From: Halichondria panicea
Lineage: Eukaryota > Porifera > Demospongiae > Suberitida > Halichondriidae
Length of the DNA stretch: 64,000 bases
Direction: 5' to 3'
Assembly (NCBI RefSeq): GCF_963675165.1
Contig: NC_087393.1
Span: 3,353,502-3,417,501 of the forward strand
This document shows, one piece after another, positions 37,701-49,200 of this stretch. Within the stretch, counting starts at the first letter, position 1. Every line of letters starts with the position of its first letter. Under the pieces are notes generated by a model. That model was not told the DNA's origin and made no database searches. It saw only the letters and a list, made by a program, of their open reading frames with translations. The translations under genes and the position numbers were made by a program.

Positions 37701-37795
37701 ACACACAGTCAGCTTTACCGTATCCCTCGTGCGGCTACGCCTCGAGGCATAATGATACTGAGAAGATTGAACTACAATTGGCACCACTTTTGAAG

Positions 37796-37835
<40 letters not shown>

Positions 37836-39263
37836 CGCAGCGTATGGGAAAACTCACAATTTGCAATCGAAAGAGTATCGCATTCGAAACCCGGTATATA
37901 TTGTAGTCATAATTGTTCACCGTTATGCTGAAAGTGTTGTAAATACAAGTGCTACAAGAATCTGGAGCTTTAGTTCTGACATATGACAATAGTAGTGTTA
38001 TAACGACAACAGTTACGATGATTGAACTAACACCTATTTAAGGTTTTTGAGATTCAACAATAATACTATAAGATATTATTATAAGAAGAAAAGAGTGTCG
38101 AACTACCGATATCTCTACACAAAAACTGTGCACAAAGTAACTTGACATCCTGTCAATTGCATGTGAGCAACTTGCAATTGATGACGTTTACAGAATTTGT
38201 TAACAGTGAGTAAAGAGTGCAAGTGAAGAGGATCAACCTGACTATTGTCTCTATTAATTCTATGATTTTTGTGAAGAGCCTATCAGTGTGCAGTGAGAAG
38301 CTCTGAACATTGAACGTTGAACACGAACGACTAGTTAGAATCAGATGCCATTGTTCAATTACCACACCCCTAAAAATGTCACGGTTAACATTATTTTACT
38401 AGGAGATTACTAAGTTTACAATACTTCATCACGTGCTAGTCATGTTACTTTGTGCGGAGTTTTTTGTAGAGGTATCGGTAGTTCGACACTCTTCTCTTCT
38501 TACGTACTCTTGATAATACTTCCAACTGTTAAAGCAGGAACAATTGAACTCAGTTACACACACATCCTGCATGGATTCATATGCAACAGGTAGCTTCCCA
38601 AAATACAGTCACGTCTCTATTAGAGAATACAATGACAATACTGCCACCTCCTAATTGTTGATCCAACAATCCGATCACTCCATAATTTTTCATTGACACA
38701 TTGGTATATATATAGCCATGAGATTATCATTAAAATAATCATGATTAAATACTTACTCTGGTTGGAGGTGTTGACGTAGTAGACTTTGTCCTCATTAGTC
38801 CCGAGGGCCATCCACTCTGTTGAGTGCAGCACTGCAGCTAGGGCAGAGGGTTTGATACCTCGCTGGAATAAAAAAATGTTCGGAAATTGCAAGTGACCAA
38901 ATACAACTACGCATACCAAACCATAAAAAAGTTTCAGCTGGAAGTAGCAACATTTGCCCAAAACAAACAACCTCGCCGCGTCGCATCAGCCATGTACAAT
39001 ACACGGATTATCATTCCTTTTCAAGAGATAACAAAATATGGGCTCACCTGTATCAGCTCACTGTTGGCCAGTGGCTTGACATAGGAGGTCGGGAACCACC
39101 CCTCTTTGCCACAAGAAAAGCCTCTGCACCACCCATCATCTGTTCTCTCAGCTACTAGCACCACTGTGCACTCGGCAAACGGCAAAGGAATTGCTGGGCC
39201 TTCACCAGTGAAGGTGTAGATAGCCTTCACAAATTCAAAGTCTACTTCTAATTCTTCAGCCAT
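31299..39263 (-). CDS. GAS7: GAS7-like SH3-WW-F-BAR protein
   Basis: Sixteen exons from 5': 39263-39048, 38862-38757, 33709-33617, 33383-33358, 33303-33277, 33198-33115, 32881-32784, 32728-32654, 32526-32448, 32374-32309, 32215-32153, 32097-32056, 31982-31922, 31815-31736, 31674-31576 and 31415-31299; 443 residues (human GAS7 476). Domains: N-terminal SH3 (KAIYTFTGEGPAIPLPF to GWFPTSYVKPL), WW (WMALGTNEDKVYYVNTSNQ then TTWDLP, split by an intron), a Pro/Ser linker, and F-BAR (FWADKGDQTGYDIILEKHLN, VEFFKERAAIEEQYAKALLK). F-BAR proteins bend membranes and tie them to actin; vertebrate GAS7 acts in neurite-like protrusions. The 4.9-kb second intron carries transposon debris, including RecQ and ZAD fragments and two family 1 repeats. 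Confidence 0.9.
34021..34820 (-). mobile_element. Repeat family 1, copy b
   Basis: Read on the + strand it runs CTAGTGTTCAAGCTGGCGCT to GCCTCGAGGCATAA, the reverse complement of 3951-4793. It contains an AC microsatellite (about 34733-34770), the counterpart of the GT tract in other copies. TTAA flanks are missing. Compared with copy c it lacks a short segment around the CATTACATCCA junction. It lies in GAS7 intron 2. Confidence 0.8.
35434..35530. repeat. Short GCCTCG-CCAGGCCG repeat
   Basis: TAGCCTCGATCCCAGGCCGA ... CGGCCTGGGGCGTGTATCTG is an inverted pair. Related pieces lie at 19216-19420 and 44899-44985, each ending with a GTATCTGGGCGTG-like motif. Confidence 0.55.
35664..36395 (+). pseudogene. 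RecQ-like helicase fragment, probably transposon-derived
   Basis: The conceptual product opens MAISTSFDIQEALAYALSC. It has motif I (WFPTGYGKSLCYQLLP, Walker A with GYGKS), motif Ia (VVLVISPLVSLMIDQ) and motif II (VAIAVDEAHCVYKW), followed by SSDFRPAYAHLGELR, as in RecQ family domain 1. A frameshift near 35950 separates motif Ia from SLNTRGVSAAIL. A 47-bp intron (36180-36226) is still recognisable. The motif III region reads MLAANWIVS, not the expected TATA/TATAT form, and domain 2 is absent, with a stop at 36393. It lies antisense inside GAS7 intron 2, so it is a decayed insertion. A second fragment lies at 45120-45316. Confidence 0.8.
36426..36863 (-). CDS. ZAD-like zinc-binding protein, probably transposon-associated
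   Basis: This is an uninterrupted ORF of 145 residues. Residues 9-12 are CRLC and a second pair, CLSC, lies about 50 residues later. Between them is a conserved-looking block (HLFSSKALKEDIPGRL, LDLPVSDSDGLSKIVC), the layout of zinc-finger-associated (ZAD-like) domains. The tail is Lys/Arg/Ser-rich (SAPKKRTKDTSGSDAS, then SAKRSTIGVRGKR), suggesting nuclear DNA or chromatin binding. No C2H2 fingers follow. It faces the RecQ fragment tail to tail, 30 bp away, between two family 1 repeats. It is nested in GAS7 intron 2 on the host-gene strand. Whether it is expressed is unknown. Confidence 0.55.
   Translation of the reverse strand: MMASKFVLCRLCCSTDAIQNRRYKHLFSSKALKEDIPGRLSLALDLPVSDSDGLSKIVCLSCIKKIESIEVFRLLARRSYQKQVSKEQLPSSPVRSAPKKRTKDTSGSDASPFTVSSRPSAKRSTIGVRGKRLAFTPAQSRKFLM
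36901..37752 (-). mobile_element. Repeat family 1, copy c
   Basis: The orientation is the same as copy b and the sequence is close to identical over most of its length. It includes the segment AATAATTAAAGGGTGTGTCC that copy b lacks. It is followed at 37800-37832 by a CT microsatellite. It lies in GAS7 intron 2. Confidence 0.8.
38081..38503. mobile_element. Inverted-repeat element with about 55-bp ends
   Basis: GAAGAAAAGAGTGTCGAACT plus following bases (to ACTTTG... at 38140) are inversely repeated at 38438-38503 (AGTTCGACACTCTTCTCTTC). There is no ORF. A piece of the end (ACAAAAACTGTGCACAAAGT) also occurs at about 21660 in a MEIOB intron. It lies in GAS7 intron 2. Confidence 0.75.
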
Positions 39264-39440
39264 TTAGAAGAGTTATAATAGCTCGATTGAGCATTTATAT
39301 TTGGAGAAGACCATTAACTGCAGGTGGGCAGGGCTGTGGTGACCGGGCCCCCTCTTGAATTTTGTTAACTAGAGAGGTAGTCTAATAGCTAGTGAGTCGA
39401 TCAGAATAAAATCATCTGGTTCATCGACGTCGATAGCTAC

Positions 39441-39513
39441 GGCCTCGTGGCCTAATGGATAAGGCGTCTGACTTCGAATCAGAAGATTGAGGGTTCGAAT
39501 CCCTTCGGGGTCG
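39441..39513 (+). tRNA. tRNA-Arg (TCG)
   Basis: This is a 73-nt cloverleaf. The acceptor stem GGCCTCG pairs with CGGGGTC (one G-T and one T-G pair), with discriminator G. The D-arm region is TGGCCTAATGGATAAGGC (A box). The anticodon stem TCTGA/TCAGA holds loop CTTCGAA with anticodon TCG. The T arm GGGTTCGAATCCC contains the B box GGTTCGAATCC. There is no intron and no encoded CCA. It is followed directly by TTTTAATTTTCTTTTTTC, a Pol III terminator. It lies in the spacer between the GAS7 start and the B9D1 stop, on the opposite strand to both. Confidence 0.97.
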
Positions 39514-39561
39514 TTTTAATTTTCTTTTTTCTTTCTTGATAATTATTATTACAACATTTAA

Positions 39562-41669
39562 TTATAACTGTACTGTTCTACTTTGTTTACTGCTATTTGT
39601 TATGGTAGGTCGAGGCTCATTTGCTCCACTTCTGAATCCTTGCTTCCACAGATCTTTTGTAACAACATTGATGCTCACAGTCACATGCCCCTGTGATTTA
39701 GTCTTTGTCACTAAACAAAACGGAATCAAATAAGAGAATCAATTTATAATCAATTTAACCCACATTCTCTTCCTTCTCCTTGTGAAATGAACTTTGGATC
39801 TATGAATTCTGGGCTTCGTCCAAAAATCCACCTGAACCAATCAAAACATGTTCAAATAAGTAAACTCTGCAACCAGATCACTTACGCTATAAATTTTGAA
39901 ACGTGACTCTCTGATGCAGGGACGAACATCGGTAGCTTTAACTTGTGCCTATAAACATAAACATCGACCCAATTAGTATGAAGGTGCTCAGACTTACTGG
40001 CCTGGCGTGATAGGTAGGTGGATACAGCCATAACCTCTGACTTCATCCCGCCCTAGACTGTTCACTCCGTATACACTCACAACAATCTGGGGCCCTAAAA
40101 AATTTCACTTCAGATGATTTAAGTACAGCAAACAATAATATTATACTGAATGGCTTGACTTAATTTTCTGCAGCAAAGTTGCCTTGTTAAACTTACATCC
40201 GAATGGATTAGTGCTTTTGAAGGTAACATCTATAGGAAAGTTCCAAACAAAGTGCTTATTAGGTCCACTACTCCTCCTTGTAGATTGTGTTATACCTTCA
40301 CACAACCCCTGCAATCAATGAGAAATTGTCTAGTGTGCAACTGATAGTATACTTGGGGCATTGTGTTGCATACCGTCTTTGTTCTATACAGTACCGCTCT
40401 AATACAAGCACTAACTGTGAAACTTTTGTTGAGAATAATTTATTTAGAGCAATTTTTGCGTGGTTTAAAATTAATAGGCAATTAGGAACGCTTAGCAGCT
40501 TATCTCGTCAAGATTGTATATCAGGTTATAAAGAACAACCACTCACTCGCTTGCTCAATTCATTCTGAACCATCTGCTAACTGCTAAAGAATCCTGCAGT
40601 GCTGGAATCCGCAGCAGAGGAAGAGAGTACACTGCTAAACCACACCCTTTCAATCTTTCTACGTTTGTTTCTTTTTGCTTAATTACATGTACATGTACAA
40701 GAACCACCCTGGCTCCATAAATCTTCTAAATGAGGCAGATTTGAATAATTTGTTGAGTGCTGTACTGTATAACTTATTGGACAGCATTGGAAATTGTCCG
40801 GGTATAATTGGAACCTGTAGGCCATTAGAGTACATGTATAAAGAGGCCCGGAATATGAAAACTAGCTAAGCTTCAAACTAGCTAAGCTTAGAATGTACAT
40901 GTATTAACTTTTCATGGGATTGTCCGGATATTTATATACATGTACCAGTGACATACACACATATAATTATGTATTGCCCAGAAAAGTTTTCGGGATAGTA
41001 ATTAGAAAAGACGGCAGATTTACATATCTAGTAGTGGAGTATAATTATACACACCAGAACAACTCACTGAGACAACTGCCCAATCTTGTCCAGACACAAA
41101 CGAGTAGTTGCAGTACAGGTCATCATACTCGGGGAACTGTAGAAACACAATACCGTACTTATTCGATTTAAAACGACCCTCTAAATATGCGACACCCTTC
41201 CAATTTTCTGACCTCTAAAAGTAGTGATTGCTGCGTTTACAGCATGTCGCGTCCTAAATAGAGGTCAAATCATAGCCTCGATTCCAGGCCGCAAGAAACA
41301 ATGTAATTTAAGCGGCCTATAATCGAGGATAGTAGAGTAACCCAATTAGATGCGACCCTCTAGATATGCGACACCAGGACTTCAACATAAATGTTCAATC
41401 TCCAAAAGAAACGACCTCTGGCTTCATAACTATTTAAAAGTATCGCCTTAAATCGAATAAGTACGGTAGCTACTATAGTACATGTATCGATTTAATAAAA
41501 TTATATCCCCTTAGGTGCTGAATTTCCATGCGCACCATTTAATAGGTAAAATATAGACATTGCATTCCCCTCCCCCTACCTCAGCAGACTCAATCTGTCC
41601 TGACACCATTAATAAAAATACAGGGTCTTTGGCCGCTGGCTGTACTTGTGAAGGCCTCTCTTCTGCCAT
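39562..41669 (-). CDS. B9D1: B9 domain-containing protein 1
   Basis: Eight exons: 41669-41580, 41136-41068, 40576-40547, 40308-40197, 40094-39998, 39948-39886, 39831-39764 and 39710-39562, giving about 225 residues (human 204). The B9 (C2-like) domain is clear: [91 protein letters not shown] and [13 protein letters not shown]9D1 is part of the MKS/B9 complex at the ciliary transition zone. The acceptor of exon 3 is ambiguous by one codon (CAG|CAG). It shares a divergent 384-bp spacer with the proline-rich gene. Intron 1 holds a MITE. Confidence 0.93.
41151..41469. repeat. CCGTACTTATTCGATTTAA-family MITE in B9D1 intron 1
   Basis: TACCGTACTTATTCGATTTA and the inverse TTAAATCGAATAAGTACGGT form perfect ends, with TA at both edges. 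A GCCTCG-CCAGGCCG fragment is nested at about 41275. The internal CGACCCTCTAAATATGCGAC appears twice. Confidence 0.8.
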
Positions 41670-42053
41670 TTGAATAAACCACTTCAATGTTGAGTTGCTA
41701 TAGGTACGTACGTACGGATATAATTATCTTGTCCTATGACCTCCCATTGGGCTTTATTTGGACAGCTGAAAATAAACACCAGGTGAGGAGCTAGCTCAAG
41801 CATATCCATGGTGAGAGCAAGAGTTTGAAGTCGTGTTTTTTCTTTATATAGATATAGATCTATATGCTCCACTTGTCCTGCTATATAGCTATATAGATCT
41901 ATGTTTCATTTCTGTGAAACAACATCTAGTAGCTAGCTCTATGTCTGATACCATACATAATAATGTTAGCATGTCCCCTCACTGAAACACAATCAGTTCT
42001 CAATCTATATTAAAACTTTGTTTATTATGTTGGTTTCTAGGTTGCTGCAGTTA
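41670..42053. promoter_or_regulatory. Bidirectional promoter, B9D1 / proline-rich gene
   Basis: The start codons are 384 bp apart and divergent. On the + side, TTGCTGCAG directly before TTAATGG is a good splice acceptor, so a non-coding first exon of the proline-rich gene probably lies here. AT-rich repeats of ATATAGATCTAT occur at 41848-41900. Confidence 0.5.
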
Positions 42054-43031
42054 ATGGCTGGAGGAATTCCCTTGTTACCAAATCCTCTGTTTGACTCTTC
42101 CGGATCCCCAGCACTTCAAGCTCAGCCACAACCACAATATTCAAACAACATAGAAATTTGTCCACTTTTATCAATTCCTGAGGGATTGTCACAGCAAACA
42201 TCTTTGCTGCAAGTGCCTCAAACTCTGACAAATGCACACATCTACTCAACACTGCCACAGTCACAAAGTCTGGATTACCAACAGATACCACCACTTCTAC
42301 CTACTCCAACAACTGTACCAGGATTAATGCAACAAACTATATCACCAATCAATTTACAATCTACTCTATCTCAAGTACAACCACTGATGCACTCACAACC
42401 AAGACCGCTGATGTCACAGACTCAATCACAAGTCCGGCCATTGATGTCACACCCCCAGTCGCAATTACCAGCGTACACACAGGCTCACGTGCCACCCCTA
42501 TTGCCACAACCTCACTCTGGACCCCACCCACCACCATTAATGCCTCAAGGTCAATTTGTGCCCTACCGTCCACCTCACAGAAGGCCAGGATTCAATCCGG
42601 AACCCCGCATTCATGATGCCCCCCTGATGAGCGGTCACCTACCCTATCATCCATACCCTTCCCAACAGCGGTATCGTGGAGGGCGTGGTCGGGGACGTCA
42701 TTTCCGAGGCCGGGGCTCTGGAGCATGGAGGAGCCCTCAGTCGACGAGGGATGGTGCTCACTCGATTGGGGCCTACTATAATGAGTCCATGTTTGTGGAT
42801 CCGTGGGCAGAGCTTCTGATTCAAGCTGGTGTTGAAGGCAGTGGGAAAAAAGAACAGGCTGTGAGACACATTACAGATGGAGACACTGACTCTAAGCTGG
42901 ATCAATCGGGGTGCTTTCCTACTCTCAAACTAGACAAAGGTGTTAATGACTTTGTGGAAGTGGCAAGTGGTACAGCGCAAGCTACATGTACAACTCTAGA
43001 AACACAGCTTGTCCACGATAAATTAACTTAG
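42054..43031 (+). CDS. Pro/Gln-rich, RG-rich protein with TTDN1/MPLKIP-like motif
   Basis: A single coding exon of about 325 residues starts MAGGIPLLPNPLFDSS. The first 190 residues are low-complexity, rich in P, Q, S and L, with recurring PLM/PLL (PQSQSLDYQQIPPLLP, QPRPLMSQTQSQVRPLM). An arginine-glycine box follows (RYRGGRGRGRHFRGRGSG), typical of RNA-binding proteins. The sequence then has AYYNESMFVDPWAELL, which resembles the conserved C-terminal YFKPSMLEDPWAGLE motif of M-phase PLK1-interacting protein (TTDN1/MPLKIP), a spliceosome/lariat-debranching-associated factor. I infer a relation only from this motif. The poly(A) signal AATAAA is at 43191-43196. An in-frame ATG at 42018 precedes the likely splice acceptor and was not used. 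Confidence 0.7.
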   Translation: MAGGIPLLPNPLFDSSGSPALQAQPQPQYSNNIEICPLLSIPEGLSQQTSLLQVPQTLTNAHIYSTLPQSQSLDYQQIPPLLPTPTTVPGLMQQTISPINLQSTLSQVQPLMHSQPRPLMSQTQSQVRPLMSHPQSQLPAYTQAHVPPLLPQPHSGPHPPPLMPQGQFVPYRPPHRRPGFNPEPRIHDAPLMSGHLPYHPYPSQQRYRGGRGRGRHFRGRGSGAWRSPQSTRDGAHSIGAYYNESMFVDPWAELLIQAGVEGSGKKEQAVRHITDGDTDSKLDQSGCFPTLKLDKGVNDFVEVASGTAQATCTTLETQLVHDKLT

Positions 43032-43176
43032 CTAGACCTATTGCAGCTAGACCTATTGCGATGTATTTGTTGCAATCTCTTAAACAATTTTTGCACAATT
43101 TCTATAATCCTGATTCTTCCATACTAAATTTCTAAACATAATTATACATGACTTGTACATAATTGTATGGTACGTA

Positions 43177-43196
43177 TTTATTGTTCTGAAAATAAA
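43177..43196. promoter_or_regulatory. Interlocked poly(A) signals of convergent genes
   Basis: TTTATT at 43177-43182 is AATAAA for the minus-strand receptor gene (stop 43230). AATAAA at 43191-43196 serves the plus-strand proline-rich gene (stop 43031). The two signals are crossed, so the mature 3' UTRs should overlap by a few tens of bases. Confidence 0.6.
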
Positions 43197-43229
43197 ACTG
43201 TAATATTAATTAATGCACGTATGTATAAA

Positions 43230-46200
43230 CTATATCTGCAGTATATCTACAGTGTTCGCTATAATCTCCACTTCGACATTCATTGGTGACAACTCCTTGC
43301 AATCTTCATTAGCAATTACACCAACTGACTCTCCATTTGTTTTTTCGTTTGCATCACCATTATCTTGAGTCTCATAGTCGTGTGCTGGCGGTGTTACATG
43401 ATTCAGTAGTAGGTTGGTGTTGCTGCTTACATGTATGTCACTATGCAGTGGAGACGACAGGAAGTTTTCAGACTGTCGCTTTTTCTATGGGAGAAAACTA
43501 TTCAGTTAACATGTATCATTAATACAAAAGATATGGAATCAACCCGTTGGATACCGGCCCTTCCCATAATAATATTTACGATAATTATGAGAAACACATA
43601 AAACAAAAAGTAATTAACTCACTTCTTTTATGTCAGTCTTGAGTGACTGAATGGTCTGCTTAAGCTGATCAACCTTGGCCTGGTCTTCAGAGTTACCTTT
43701 GTTGGTACTGTCCAGATAGTTGTTGCCCACGCTGGCCACAGTGCTAATATCCGTCTCACCCGAGGGGTTCTGGTAGAGCTCTATCATCTGGTGGTGGGAT
43801 ACGTGGGGGTGAGGTGTATGTGAGGGGGAGGTACTATTATAATGTAGTGTAAGGGCGGTGTTAAGAGTGATAGGGTTGCTTTGGAGCTATATACGTAGGT
43901 ACTACACAGGGTACATGTACGATTGGCATGCTTATTTTTACATGCATGTGTGGCTTTTGGGAACACTGAGATGAGAGTACATGTATTTTCATATAATACT
44001 ATACTCACCAATGTTCCAAACAAGGTGAACAAGATGACAGTTACCATGGAGAGAATGCAGAATCCGTACACTCCGTATGCCACACTAGAATCATTAACAG
44101 ACAGTCCCACAATGGTAGCCACCAGTGCCACGACAACAGTGGTGCACACACATGCTACAATCAGTTTGGAATCCCTCAATCTCTTGAGCTTGACATTATA
44201 CGTCTGTGTGGCTAAGAACACGCCCACCACGAGGTAGAGAGACTTGATGACCAGCAGGACGGGTATCCAAATGTTAGAGGCAGCTGACATACATTGATAG
44301 GCGAGCAGAGGAACCTCACCATCCTGAACATGGGAGAAAGGGATATCGACAAATTTACAGAGGCAATCACATGAGCACATGCATGCGCACACCGAGGTAT
44401 ACGGTAGTGTGTTTGTGTGTCTGTGAGTAGAGTGATACAGCTGCTGAATGACGTTTTCTTGGATTGATTTACAAAATAATGCTTCGTTCTCGAGTTAAGG
44501 CTAGTCTTGCTAACTTTGAAGGCTGTTGCACACTTGCGTAGCAAATCTGTGGATATAACTTAGCTATTCTACATGTACTTAGTAGTTAGTTCTGCACTAA
44601 AACGCTAGCTTCAAGAGTGAGAAAAAGAGCTGCAAAGCCACACTGTTTTAGCATTAGCTTGCAGCCATTAATAATTATGGACTCTGAACAGTTTTAGCAA
44701 TAATTATAGTCGGACATTTCCCACCATTCTCTGCACTGTGTAATGTAAATTGTAACTGTACACGACATTGTGTGCATGCATTTAATAATAGTCCGCTAGT
44801 ACTGTAGCTTCATTGACAAAGCCTCCACCGAGAGGCATCAGCACCCGCAGTGCTTTTATTATCAGCAGAAGCTCCACATAGAATTGTGACCCCCTGCTAG
44901 CCTCGGTTCCAGGCCGATTTTTTTTTTATAGAACAAAGTTGAAAATACGGCCTGGTATTGATTGTATATGGGCGTGGCAGGAACCGGAAACTAAAGCAGA
45001 GATTCTTCACACTTTGTTTCCTGTCATATTTCCCCGTATAAGTCTAATACCGTAATTTAGCTCCGTGTATGCTCTCAAGTAATAAAATCTAGCCATAGAT
45101 TGTCTAGCTAGCTAGCTATGGGAAGTTTAAGTTGTTCAGATTAACATATACATTGTCTTGCTTCACAAGAAGGCCCCACTCTCATTGCAGAACAGGCCCA
45201 ACTCTTGTCAGAAGGAAGAAATGTCTTTGCCTGGTTTTCAACATGGTATGGCATGTCTCTTGCTATCAATCACTGCCCTTTGTGGTGGACTACAAGCTAT
45301 TAATAGGTAGGACCAACACTGCCGGCCGTATAACGCGAAATTTTAGAGGGGCTTAATTTTCGCTGATTTCGTGGGGCTAATATAATCTGGCCTACACAAA
45401 ATTAAGTCCACGAAAATTGTTCTTTAATTAGCTATAACGTGCAAAGATTAATTAAAGGCGTGGCTTCCAGTAAGCAGTCATCCCACGAACATTGTGCAGT
45501 GAAATGTTTTTAGAGGCCATTCATGAAATATAAGTGCCTCGAAAATTTCGCGCTATACGGTATTATGTCGTACCTACAACTTAGTTTCAAAAATCTAAAC
45601 GGTTAGACAATGACTTACTGGGCGATCGATAAGATCCCTTTGTTGGAGCTTCCGTCGGAAAGAGTCTACAGAGACTATGATGAGAAACACCACGTCAACA
45701 CCTACCATCACCATGACAATGAGAAACAGCATCCAGTCTTTGAGAGGCTGCACATGCGTATAGTTTTCGGCCGATCAGCACCAATATATACCGTAATATT
45801 AATTTTATCTAATGAACATAAACTGTTGTGTATATTTTTGACATGCATCTCACTGCTCACTCTCTTCTTGAGTCTGATGTTCTTGAAGATGTAGTACACC
45901 CTCCATGTTTTGGCCAGCATGGTTCCAAAGAGAAGAGAGAACCCAATGGAGGCCAGCCATACTGACACCTGCAGAGGGTGAGGTAAACGTGTTATAGTAA
46001 GACCCTCATATCTGATTGTACATGTACAAGTTCTTGTTGAAAAGTTGTGTAAACTGATACTGACCATTCAATACTATACACACAACATGTACATGCATGT
46101 ATGATTTGCACAAGTACTCGTCCAGGTATTATTTCAGTGCAACCTAGTCTGTTTGTCGATCTAAGTGCAAGATAAACGGCAGGTATATTAATATCAATGA

Positions 46201-49200
46201 TCCTTTGAAACAGTTCAATTCATTGCTGACACTTCAGATCAGAATGGTAAATGTGCAATTATTATTTTATCTAGGGAAGTTTTGTTATTCGCTCCCAGAT
46301 TATATTTATGCTGCCAAGCATGAATGACTGGAATTCCAGATTATAATATGCGTAATTATTTGAACTCTTGGTATTATTATTATACATAAACAATCAACCT
46401 GAACCACACAAATTCTTGGAAGCATAGTAATTAACAGTTGAGAGAAGAACACAATTGTGTTAACATAATAATTATGCCCAAAGCACAATGTTTGTTAGGT
46501 CCATTTTACTTAGTGAACTGAGCATCTGTCATTTGAACAATCTTTGCGTACATACAAATACGTATGTATAGCTCAAAAGCACTTAAAGAATCAAAGAACC
46601 TCTGATCTCCTTATAGAATGAACATGTACCTGACAGCGCACAATGTCGACAGCAGTGAAATCTACAAAGTTGATGTCCAACCCAAACATGATAACCACAA
46701 TGTAGAAGAGAATAGCTCCTGATATCATGAGCAGGTTCAGATATGGACTGGACAGCTTGACAATTCTGCGGGAGTATATACGTTGTATTTAAAAGTGAGA
46801 GCATTATAATTATGCCTCGGTGTGCATGCGCAAGCGAGGTATACGGTAGTGTGTTTGTGTGTCTGTCTGTGTGTGTGTCTGTGTGTGTGTGCTGCACAAG
46901 AATCAATGAAGTGCAAGTAAGAGTTTCTATAGGCTTCTAGTCATGTTTTCTTGGATTGTAATTCGTGGATTTGCAAAATAAAGCTTCATTCTCGAGTTAT
47001 GCCTAGTTTTGCTTACTTGGAATGCCATTGCAGCCTTTTCAGAAGAGTCCGTAGCAAAACTTGTTCACCGAGAGTTACTACTCTACTTAGTAATTAGCTC
47101 TGCACTAGAACGCTAGCTATTAATATTGGTAGCTGCAAGAGTGAGCAGAGAGCTGCAAGGCTCTGCTGACTTGCAGCCATTAATTTTAGACTTGGAACTT
47201 TTGGCATCGATCGTTTTTAACAACAATCATGGTTGATCATTACCCACTATTCGCATGCAGAAAATTAAAGATGTTCAATGTGTGTATAAAAGCTAGCTAT
47301 TAGTAGTTTTATGTTATGTAGCTTTGGCACCTCCACCGAGGCATCAGCACCCGCGGTGCTTTCATTATGTCATGATTTACACGCAAGCATGAGAGTGTGA
47401 CACAATGCACATCATATACTCTAGTATGGTGGGACCTCTTATTCTGACCATGCTCAAGATCTGTGAAAGTGGCTGGATTAGGGAAATGGCTGGATTTCAG
47501 GGCAAGTTTATAATCATGTCAGAGTTTAGGCTACTTTAGTGAGGTGGGAGGAATTGAAAGGCTTGGAATAGAGAAGTTTCACTAGCTATAGAATAATTAG
47601 TTAAGTAAGTATATTTACAGTACGTGTGTACATATGAATATGTAGGTACAAGACTTACTCATTCAATGATTTCATTATTGTACATTACAATAAAGTACGA
47701 GGCAGGTGTAGTATCAGTATAGCTCACCGTTTTTTACGGAACACAAGGTTGAAGACCATGCAAGCAATGGCAAAGATGATGCCCAAACAGGCAATGATAG
47801 TGTAGATGATAAACAGCACCTGGCTTATTGTGACCAGCTCCGAATCCACCGTGACCCCATCTGTAGGAATTTGCACTCAATAACAGATTGAGCAACAGCT
47901 CTCAGATTATAGCATCAGCAATAAAACCTCCAGATTTGTACAGAGCTTTTAACGACACAAGTATTATGTTTTGCTTGCAGCTACAATGCACATGCATGGA
48001 TTTCCACTAATTATACAGTAAAACCTCTATCCGGCCGGGCAAATTTCTCTACAGCAGGGTCAAAGTTCAATAAAATGTTAGAAGATAGGCGTGTTTATCA
48101 CACATATCCTACATGTCTATTTGCATATTTGCACTGCTATTAATTAACAAAACTAGGCGTGGCTTATCCATTTGCTTATCCGGCCGGCATATTCGGCCTG
48201 GCTCTGGACAATTAAGGGGTCAAGATAATCAAGGTTCTATACTATAGATATTATGTAAGCTCTATGGACCAGCCCAACTCACCAGGAAAGACCGTCTGTA
48301 TACTGTGATCGGGCAAGAATGTCAGAGTACCGATGCTGTCCGCGAAAGCAAATGCAGTGTCATTGTTAGCATCAATGTTGGGGTCTACCACCTGCGTGTC
48401 TGTGCAGTTGTTATAGAGATTATCATGAGATGTAGTTGTTATAGAGATTATCATGAGATGTACTGGTGGGTAATTAAGTGCACTAAAATTGTAAATTTGG
48501 TGTGTAACTTTTCAAGGGGTTTTCTAAGACTCCATTCTAACAAAGGTTATTGTATAATAATAATTATGTATTATAATATTGGTTGTGCAAAGAAGAATGT
48601 GCCTGGCATGTTTTGAACTCACAGAGATATTGGTACACCTTTCTGACTGGCTCACGATCACCGAAAACGTTCAATTTGACCTTACCCTAAAGAGACCAAC
48701 AAGACACAAAACGCTAAAATAAAGTTGGTGCAAAAATGAAAGAAGAATTTAGGGAGTCACTTTAGGTGGCTGTTACAGGTGCATATATATACACACATCA
48801 CGACAACATAATCATTATCTTAAGGCATAGCTTGGATATGGCATATTCAGGTGGGAAGACCTACTTTCGAGTTTCATTGTACATTAAAGAAACAAAAAGG
48901 AAGTCTATCTGTAAATATGAATCCTACATGCAAAGATGCAACCATTAAGCAAACAATACACTTACAGAGACTCCTTGGAAATTTGAATTTCGGGCTGCGT
49001 TGAGAATAAGTTGATTAATTTCTCTAGTGACCGTCGAATTGAGGAAATGGTTGAACTGTTCCAACCTGTTTGCTCCTAGTACGGTCCCATTCTGCAGCTG
49101 TGTAGAGGTCGTGTTGAGAGCAATTGCAGCTATCCATACTGCATCGTACACAAAAGCCGCCTGTCTCAGGGCTTCACTGCGAGGGTAGTTAAGGCTGTTT

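Noticed and set aside
34021-37752. Direct repeats read as LTRs of one retroelement
   Set aside because: The copies do not begin TG and end CA, there is no primer-binding site, gag or pol between them, and the same repeat occurs alone at 3951 and 58309.
46583-46906. Minus-strand ORF of 107 codons with Thr/His/Asp runs
   Set aside because: It is composed of a repeat family 2 tip plus out-of-frame receptor A exon 46765-46630.
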